Positions 61,229-64,000 of a stretch of DNA of 64,000 bases are shown here, one piece after another. Made by a program: the position numbers and the translations under genes. The stretch comes from Megaleporinus macrocephalus (Eukaryota; Chordata; Actinopteri; Characiformes; Anostomidae): NCBI GenBank assembly GCA_021613375.1, contig CM038702.1, positions 26,214,349 through 26,278,348 of the forward strand, written 5' to 3'. Every line of letters starts with the position of its first letter. Within the stretch, counting starts at the first letter, position 1. The notes beneath the pieces were generated by a model that was not told the DNA's origin, searched no databases, and worked only from the letters and a program-made list of their open reading frames with translations.

Positions 61229-62915
61229 AAGTCATCAATGGGTTACAGTTCCACAACAAAGTAAAAAAAAATTTAAACACACTCAGAGTAATCTAAAAAT
61301 TTGTCATGAGATTAATCGACTTATCGAAATAATGGTCATTAGATAAATCGATTATGAAATTAATTGTTAGGTGCCCTAAAAGGCACACATTTGTACCCAG
61401 CTAGCTAACAGCGACTTTAGTTTAATAGTGATAATAGGAGTTAAACTTAGTAGCGTTAGTTTGGATTGGATTGTTTGGATTGAATTTTTTCCCTCATCTA
61501 TGAACACAATCCTGAGGAAAAGAGCAGGACAGAATTAGCAGTAGGTGCTTGTCCTCCAAGTGCGTTGCATTAGCAGCAGTTTAAAAAAGACAATCTACTG
61601 TCACTGGACACAACTACATAGGGGAGACAATTGTTTAAAAAGATGAACAAATGCTAAGATTAGATGAGATGTCTATATATTTGAATAAGAATGTCTATCT
61701 TTAGAATATTATGAAGCTGTCAGCAGGTTCCGGTTATCAGTAAAGGAGAAAGAGAGCGAAGGTCATCTTCAGATTTTGCACCCAGCACTCAACTAGAGCA
61801 CATGATCTGTTGACCGTAAGGCCAATTCAGCACCTCAAACACACACACACACACACATACCTACCTCGTAGAGCACTGTGGTGTTGCCATGGAGAAGTGG
61901 AGCATAACAGATGTAAGAGTGACCAACAACCCAACCGAGATCAGACGCAGCCCACCAAACCTGTTGGGTGGGACACATTTATTTTACAATACAATCAGAA
62001 TAGTGCAACACTGAGCATCACAGATTCAGCCACACAATTTGTTTATACTCAAATTTTTTTGCAAGAAAGAAACAAAAGGGAGACATAGAGACATAGAGAG
62101 ATAGTGTGAGAGAGAGAGAGACAGAAAAGAAGGAACGCCAAAAAGAAATTTAGTGATAAATAGATAGATGGATCTGCTCAAGACAAGATATAGAGTATGT
62201 ACCTCACCAGGACTCAGTCCATACACATTATACATAGTCCAGTTCAACATCACCGCATACCCTCCTGTGTCCCTCACTACACCCTACAGACAACAGACAG
62301 ACCGACAGAGACAGAGAGAAGACGTGTTGTTTCAGTGGAGATCATTATTGCTCTTTCATACCAGCTGATGTTGAGCTGGCTGTGTGCGAGCTCTGTGTGT
62401 TCCAGACCTGTGATGTGACTTCAGCTTTACTGGCCCTCCCTGCACAAAGGACATAACAATTTGGAGGGAAACACACAATTTTTACATTTCTAAGCAATCT
62501 TTAAGTAAATAAACACCTGGGGGGAGGTAGGGGGTCACGTCACTCCAGTGTTCACAGTCCAGTTTTGTTCCACCCAATTTAACTTAAAGTTTTGTGTATT
62601 TTAATACACTGATACTGTTTATTTGCTGAAGTTAACATATTGAGGAACAGAACATCAATGTTGGCCAGCAGGTGTGCTGCAGTTTCTGTTTTATTTTTTA
62701 CAACATGTTAGAAGAGCTTATGTCTATCTGATGGGTGAGATGATCATATGCAGCACGTGAAGGTGTGTGTTTACCTTGGGAGTACCGGTGGTGCCAGAGG
62801 TGTACAGCACATACAGAGGGTGATCAGCACGAACAGAAACGCAGTCCTGAGGATGAGCAGTGTTCATTTCGTCATCCCAGTCAAGCCCTAAACCTGAGGA
62901 CATAGACGCTCTCTC
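31476..62915 (-). CDS. acss3: acyl-CoA synthetase short-chain family member 3, C-terminal 431 residues (12 exons; 5' end outside window)
   Basis: Twelve exons on the - strand splice into 431 codons plus stop with consistent phases. ACSS3 is a mitochondrial-matrix enzyme that activates short acyl groups, preferably propionate, to acyl-CoA through an acyl-adenylate using ATP. Visible motifs, in window numbering: P-loop YTSGTTGTPK (38-47), TAPTAIRAI, DHWWQT before the adenylate site, DTMDAGY and SRSDDVINVAGHR around the hinge, and PKTRSGKIPRS with the catalytic Lys at 389. The human enzyme is 686 residues, so about 63% is here and the N-terminal exons with the transit peptide are off the right end. 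The GKPVGTPDPGAFFRV and GYAVMLNW segments separate it from acss1 and acss2. There is no frameshift or lost key residue in what is visible. It is convergent with ppfia2, as in human. Confidence 0.96.
31557..33775. other. acss3: acss3 last intron
   Basis: A 2.2 kb intron, of which 895 bp (32499-33393) is a hAT-type element. The rest is unremarkable. Confidence 0.75.
32499..33393 (-). mobile_element. Non-autonomous hAT-type element, copy 1, with exact 8-bp TSD
   Basis: Bounded by identical octamers gttgtgat (32491-32498 and 33394-33401). The left end tagagatagacc and inverted right end tagagatggaag are the terminal inverted repeats. The interior is GC-richer than its surroundings, with repeated 'ccgat' motifs and no transposase. 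The segment near 33160-33275 is the reverse complement of 42230-42360 in copy 2, so they are one family in opposite orientation. Strand is arbitrary. Confidence 0.85.
33776..33951 (-). CDS. acss3: acss3 exon: C-terminal domain with catalytic lysine
   Basis: Encodes DFQQDTDVVVKELVNLVRN through IGPVAAFRKVLFVKALPKTR and SGKIPRSSLANLVNSKPYK. The PKTRSGK motif carries the lysine that catalyses adenylation in this superfamily. A (CA)n tract (33965-33994) sits just upstream of the acceptor. Confidence 0.97.
33965..33994. repeat. (CA)n microsatellite
   Basis: Fifteen CA units just upstream (gene sense) of the acss3 exon at 33776-33951. Confidence 0.97.
34552..34651 (-). CDS. acss3: acss3 exon: ADCAVVG region
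   Basis: Encodes SVLQHPGVVDCAVVGLEDSL and KGHVPLALCVLQN, ending one base into the next Asp codon. It belongs to the mobile C-terminal domain of acyl-CoA synthetases. Confidence 0.96.
34788..34910 (-). CDS. acss3: acss3 exon: hinge region
   Basis: A 41-codon phase-0 exon encodes GYYDTMDAGYADEEGFLYIM and SRSDDVINVAGHRLSTGALEE. It contains the aspartate and arginine that contact the nucleotide and the hinge between the two domains. Confidence 0.97.
34911..36562. other. acss3 intron
   Basis: AT-rich, with (CA)n near 35556-35574 and an inverted repeat around 35771-35802. No gene or element recognised. Confidence 0.65.
36563..36644 (-). CDS. acss3: acss3 exon: LPLPPGAALSLW
   Basis: Completes Lys, then encodes LPLPPGAALSLWQNPELFKE and LYFTKFP. 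The acceptor is tatcccag and the donor gtaagt. Confidence 0.96.
36645..38191. other. acss3 intron
   Basis: Holds (GA)n (36766-36794), purine-rich text to about 37020 and part of a Tc1-like element (about 37700-38110). Confidence 0.65.
37700..38110 (+). mobile_element. 3' fragment of decayed Tc1-like element
   Basis: The right end 'cagcgtcccaacatttttg' matches the terminal repeat of 47520-48657. Upstream text (37710-37960) is a worn transposase C-terminal region on + (short pieces such as LEQ-ILPS and a lost NAKPH-like block). The left end is missing or unrecognisable. Confidence 0.6.
38192..38255 (-). CDS. acss3: acss3 exon: small 64-bp exon
   Basis: Encodes VTVIDDEMQPVKSRTLGNIVVK with split codons at both ends (the first Val and last Lys are shared with neighbours). 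It matches the GNIVVK segment of the family. A (GT)n tract follows the donor on the gene strand. Confidence 0.94.
38256..39561. other. acss3 intron
   Basis: Contains a LINE reverse-transcriptase fragment (38611-38845) and a small (ATCC)n run near 39461-39477. Confidence 0.7.
38611..38845 (+). mobile_element. Rex1/CR1-like LINE fragment (reverse transcriptase)
   Basis: On +, the frame reads VLVPFLFNLYTADFMYSSSK, then CHLQKFSDDSAIVGLISNEE, a TAA stop, then DFVDWCLQNRLQINAGKTK. FSDD is the catalytic box. Both ends are truncated. Same strand as the LINEs at 55-59 kb. Confidence 0.8.
39562..39657 (-). CDS. acss3: acss3 exon: adenylate-binding GSAITAS region
   Basis: Encodes ESGSAITASCIGLGNSLVPP then AGTAGKPVPGYN. 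The WWQTE.G junction with the preceding exon is the conserved adenylate pocket. The exon lies between a CT microsatellite on one side and old repeat DNA on the other. Confidence 0.96.
42158..43642 (+). mobile_element. Non-autonomous hAT-type element, copy 2 (third layer), exact 8-bp TSD
   Basis: Bounded by identical octamers tattaaac (42150-42157 and 43643-43650). The left end tagagatggat and right end cccatctctg are the terminal inverted repeats shared with 32499-33393. About 743 bp once the inner element and its TSD are removed. Inverted relative to copy 1. Confidence 0.85.
42859..43592 (+). mobile_element. hAT-like MITE (innermost layer)
   Basis: Flanked by cagccccg (42851-42858) and tagccccg (43593-43600). 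The left end tagtgtcgtg and inverted right end tagtgatgag are short terminal repeats. The interior is full of 'gattcgttc' and 'gaacg' motifs in both orientations. Confidence 0.7.
43848..43987. repeat. 21-bp minisatellite
   Basis: About seven imperfect units of the type 'gagtgactctaacacagcg'. Part of the second-layer hAT element. Confidence 0.85.
45590..45795. repeat. Interspersed fish repeat fragment
   Basis: Text such as 'gtcactgcagtgctgagaat', 'gggggtcctgaccactgaat' and 'gagaaacagatggacta' is a familiar teleost repeat. No coding content. Confidence 0.65.
45978..46081 (-). CDS. acss3: acss3 exon: FVAGERCDIETLEW and DHWWQT
   Basis: Encodes RLRSLFVAGERCDIETLEWA then KKSFGVPVLDHWWQT, with codons split at both ends. 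These are highly conserved ACSS3 residues. The downstream intron on the gene strand is 6.3 kb and holds the nested transposon stack. Confidence 0.97.
47520..48657 (-). mobile_element. Tc1/mariner-type element, about 1.14 kb, with TA ends
   Basis: Starts and ends at TA. The right end 'gcgtcccaacttttttgg' and the worn left end 'aaaaaagttaggg' are inverted repeats shared with 20907-21413. The interior is the antisense of a transposase with many disruptions (for example near 48270-48390). Near full-length for the family but inactive. Confidence 0.7.
48690..49055. repeat. Dispersed short repeat family
   Basis: Shares 'gctaactgcatg', 'tttctggcactgtatgac' and 'cacagctccactgtaaaact' with 2580-2720, 27960-28440 and 40530-40740, and ends 'aactattccttta'. 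Confidence 0.5.
49400..49800. repeat. Possible decayed DNA-transposon repeat
   Basis: Phrases such as 'caggataaaggggactagtc' and 'aataactttgtgctgatttg' recall a known fish repeat. Ends not identified. Confidence 0.35.
50440..50700. repeat. Possible interspersed fish repeat
   Basis: 'gccatctgtggccttttcaa' and 'caaagtcacttagatcat' match a common teleost repeat from memory. The rest is diverged. Confidence 0.45.
52369..52745. repeat. Minisatellite, 17-21 bp units in a 78-bp higher-order pattern
   Basis: About 19 units with the core 'gtgtttggtaaagaatga'. The first two blocks of four units (20+21+17+20 bases) repeat every 78 bp at 52369, 52447 and 52525, then the order loosens. It creates a spurious His/Ser/Phe-rich frame on the - strand. 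Confidence 0.92.
53049..53200 (-). CDS. acss3: acss3 exon: GKPVGTPDPGAFFRV and TAPTAIRAI
   Basis: Encodes GKPVGTPDPGAFFRVMSEHG then TASVFTAPTAIRAIRQQDSQ and ASHGKQYTLN. The acceptor is tctgtag and the donor gtaaac. It is isolated between introns of about 7 and 8.7 kb. Confidence 0.96.
55450..56960 (+). mobile_element. 5'-truncated, decayed L2-type LINE
   Basis: Reverse-transcriptase text on + in several frames: SSYRPISNLPFISKILEKAV, FQSGFRPHHKT, then from 55866 NGVPQGSVLGPLLFTLYMLP and FHCYADDTQLYIS (YADD catalytic box), and 56154-56462 with RLDYCNALLSGC and LQLVQNAAARVL. Frameshifts and stops break the frame (for example between 55700 and 55830). The 3' UTR has the 'tttttccttgccactgttgc' block common in fish L2 elements and a 78-bp tandem duplication. 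The endonuclease region is missing. Confidence 0.85.
56611..56766. repeat. Perfect 78-bp tandem duplication in the L2 3' region
   Basis: Two identical units, 56611-56688 and 56689-56766, starting 'agactcagtcagagactg'. Each has an internal 17-bp duplication (cagtcagagactgcctc twice). Confidence 0.95.
56953..59103 (+). CDS. LINE reverse transcriptase/endonuclease ORF (Rex1/Babar-like), 716 codons
   Basis: A long open frame from a 5'-truncated non-LTR retrotransposon. The first ~20 codons are probably not element-derived. Residues about 60-125 are the end of an AP-type endonuclease (AGDFN at 68-72, SDH at 119-121). The reverse transcriptase follows: RKSAGPDNIPG, LNDYRPIALTPIVTKCFERL, MLFVDFTSAFNTM (Asp 472), GSPQGCVLSPLLFTL, KFADDTAVV (FADD 559-562), NNLCINIKKTKEMIVDF and YRYLGVHL. 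TGA at 59101-59103 interrupts the frame, which then stays open for 67 codons to TAG at 59305. GC content is much higher than the flanks. Family assignment within the CR1/L2/Rex1 group is from memory. Confidence 0.85.
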   Translation: MIYLLMYSQCGSHHSALFQCSVTNYKAGVFVIAVYIAPDANANNALKELHDNISSLQNKHPEAFYVVAGDFNHVNLTNILPRFYQHIDIPTRGDNTLDRVYTNIRDAYRAVPHPHLGLSDHISIMLVPAYHPPLRRSRPTQKTITVWPGDADAVLQDCFGCTDWHVFREAAESEGELDLEDYTSAVLGYISKCVEDVTTTKTVTCYPNQKPWLNGEVRSLLKARDAAFRSGDAQELRRARRELTAGVKRAKAAYALKIQGHFSSQDPRSMWRGIKCITDYKTRDAQCSKDPSLPEALNKFYARFEDPDTPPSIRLTPPPGEVPLSVTPAEVRRTLRRINPRKSAGPDNIPGRVLRECADQISEVLADIFNVSLTQAAVPTCLKTATIIPVPKSSTVTGLNDYRPIALTPIVTKCFERLVMTHIKATIDVTVDPHQYAYRRNRSTDDAISSVVHTALTHLEQKDSYVRMLFVDFTSAFNTMIPQTLTDKLSSLGLRSSLCNWVLDFLTNRPQSVRIHNLSSSTTILSTGSPQGCVLSPLLFTLLTYDCSPIHPGCHIVKFADDTAVVGCITNSDESGYRREVEHLEGWCRKNNLCINIKKTKEMIVDFRRGRHAHLPLHVGGSAVEVVSSYRYLGVHLSNNLTWSNNTSSLVRKAHQRLYFLRRLRRAGLGSSVLTSFYRCVVESVLCSSINVWHGSCSAADRKALQRVVKAAQRSV
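56975..59540 (+). mobile_element. Rex1/Babar-like LINE, 5'-truncated, near-intact
   Basis: Spans the ORF, an in-frame continuation to 59307, a 3' UTR with 'gacaataaagtctccttgaa' and a short tail repeating ccttgaat (59523-59541), the kind of tail expected from target-primed insertion in this group. The 5' end lies against the L2 remnant and lacks the start of the endonuclease. Confidence 0.85.
59541..59780. repeat. Interspersed fish repeat fragment
   Basis: Same family as 13255-13375. Begins directly after the LINE tail with 'gtggttgtccactctgaac'. Confidence 0.55.
60400..61374. mobile_element. Possible hAT-type element
   Basis: The left end tagggctgtgctggcgtact and the inverted right end tagggcacctaacaattaat are weak inverted repeats, each followed by 'ttcataatcg' or 'attatgaaat'. 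Flanking octamers match 6 of 8. The interior has a 107-codon frame (60696-61019) without recognisable similarity and a (TA)n run. Confidence 0.4.
61178..61215. repeat. (TA)n microsatellite
   Basis: About nineteen TA units. Confidence 0.97.
61865..61960 (-). CDS. acss3: acss3 exon: VWWAASDLGWVVGHSY
   Basis: A 32-codon phase-0 exon encodes VWWAASDLGWVVGHSYICYA and PLLHGNTTVLYE, almost identical to the vertebrate protein. It lies next to a (CA)n tract at its donor side. Confidence 0.97.
62203..62283 (-). CDS. acss3: acss3 exon: GVVRDTGGYAVML
   Basis: A 27-codon phase-0 exon, GVVRDTGGYAVMLNWTMYNV then YGLSPGE. It starts with the Gly that follows the P-loop lysine, so the ATP-binding loop is divided between this and the next upstream exon. 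Confidence 0.96.
62775..62915 (-). CDS. acss3: acss3 exon: AMP-binding P-loop (most 5' exon visible)
   Basis: A 47-codon phase-0 exon from ERASMSSGLGLDWDDEMNTA to LYVLYTSGTTGTPK. The P-loop is intact. The next upstream exon was not found in the remaining 1.1 kb, which is AT-rich intron with a 21-bp minisatellite. Confidence 0.96.
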
Positions 62916-64000
62916 CTGAAATAACACAGGGAAAGTGAAAATTACACAGGACAAGCCGACTACCCATCATAAACACTGTGCAATAGGTGATTTTTTTATT
63001 TTATTACTTAATGTTTTGTATTTTATTATTTTTTGTATTTTATTTTATCATTATAACAATTCTTTATATAACAAATTTTACTTACAATAATGTACCAGTA
63101 AACGCCCCCGCTTTTATTAGTTTATTTTGCTTTACATTTACATATGTTAATCTACTTTTTGAATCCTTTCATTTTATTTTATGCATAGGTAGCTATAATA
63201 CAACAGGCAATCATCCTTATGTTTTTTAAATAGATTTCTACATGTTTCTACATCTATAAGTTTAATACTTGTAGTAGATACATATAGAATTGTAATAAAC
63301 ACTGTACAGTAAATATGTTTGCTGTTTTATTTCTTTCTTAATCTATGATTGTACATGTGTATATATTGTCTGCCTAAATTAAACCTCATGTTGCTCCAAA
63401 ACACTTCACTTTAACAGAAGGCTTCTTAATTTGTAGATTAGTGAACCAGGTGTGTTATTTTGTCATTAGAATAGTTCAGTATCTACTATGAACTATTGAA
63501 TATTTACTACAAGCTACTGAGTATCTACTTTGAACTACTGAGTATCTATTACAAACTACAGAGTACCTGCTACAAACTATTGAGGATGTGCTATGAACTA
63601 CTGAGTATGTACCATGTACTACTGAGTATGTCCTAAGAACTATCAAGTATGTACTGTAAACTTTTGATAAACTATTGAGTATGTACTATGAACTATTGAC
63701 TATGTACTATGAATTACTCACTAACCACAAAGTCTGTAGGTATGAAAGCAATTAAGCTCTGATCCCAGAGCTGTGGTTGTAGACACTGTGAGGCTGATGT
63801 ATGTATAAGTGCAGGTGCAGAGTGCAAACTGTGCTGTGATAATATGCAATTGGAATGTGTCTTAAATCAATGTTAATGATCTTAGTAATGATCCACTATG
63901 GCTGCACTGTAGCTGCTGGGGTACAGGGTTCAAACTGTGCAATGAAGTAGAACTGTCAGCCACCAGAGCAGTCAATCAATCAACCAACATTTATTTCCAT
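62916..64000. other. acss3 intron running off the window
   Basis: AT-rich with a 21-bp minisatellite. No upstream exon seen. Confidence 0.7.
63478..63718. repeat. 21-bp minisatellite
   Basis: About eleven imperfect units of the type 'agtatctactatgaactactg', spacing close to 21 bases with small indels. Confidence 0.9.

Larger units (their letters stand above)
53201..61864. other. acss3 intron (8.7 kb) with two LINEs
   Basis: Largest acss3 intron here. Holds (AAT)n at 53899-53922, an L2-type LINE, a Rex1/Babar-like LINE, an interspersed repeat (59541-59780), a possible hAT-type element (60400-61374) and (TA)n at 61178-61215. The stretch 53940-55440 has nothing I recognise. Confidence 0.8.

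Overview
This window is vertebrate nuclear DNA, almost certainly from a ray-finned fish. It is AT-rich and intron-dominated, full of CA/GT, CT and other microsatellites, and its mobile elements (Tc1-like, hAT, L2 and Rex1/Babar-like) are of types typical of teleosts. Some of the short interspersed repeats recall ones I know from catfish and characins, but that is only a hint and I do not assign a species. Only short exons and one retrotransposon reading frame are coding.

Two host genes face each other tail to tail. On the + strand, positions 579-27871 hold the 3' half of ppfia2 (liprin-alpha-2): 16 exons encoding the serine-rich and basic linkers, three SAM domains and the C-terminal PDZ ligand ending VRTYSC. 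The 5' half lies upstream of the window. On the - strand, positions 62915 down to 31476 hold the last 12 recognisable coding exons of acss3 (acyl-CoA synthetase short-chain family member 3), encoding 431 residues from just before the AMP-binding P-loop to the stop codon. The 5' exons lie beyond 64000. A 3.6 kb stretch between the stop codons holds the 3' UTRs and intergenic DNA. Human PPFIA2 and ACSS3 are also convergent neighbours, so this is conserved synteny and supports both names. The proteins do not share a pathway: liprin-alpha-2 is a presynaptic active-zone scaffold, and ACSS3 is a mitochondrial propionate-preferring acyl-CoA synthetase.

The introns are a record of transposon activity. 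The richest part is the acss3 intron 39658-45977, where three hAT-type insertions, each with an 8-bp target duplication, are nested inside an old Tc1-like copy. The acss3 intron 53201-61864 holds a decayed L2-type LINE followed by a nearly open Rex1/Babar-like LINE, both antisense to acss3. The intron 46082-53048 contains a minisatellite with a 78-bp higher-order unit.

I found no CRISPR array, operon, rRNA, tRNA or bacterial-type system, and no convincing new biological system. The most useful leads are small: a candidate in-frame cassette exon near the liprin C-terminus, a NAGNAG acceptor, a candidate 3-nt microexon, a decayed tandem duplication of the end of a SAM3 exon, splice donors built into dinucleotide repeats, and the nested transposon stack.
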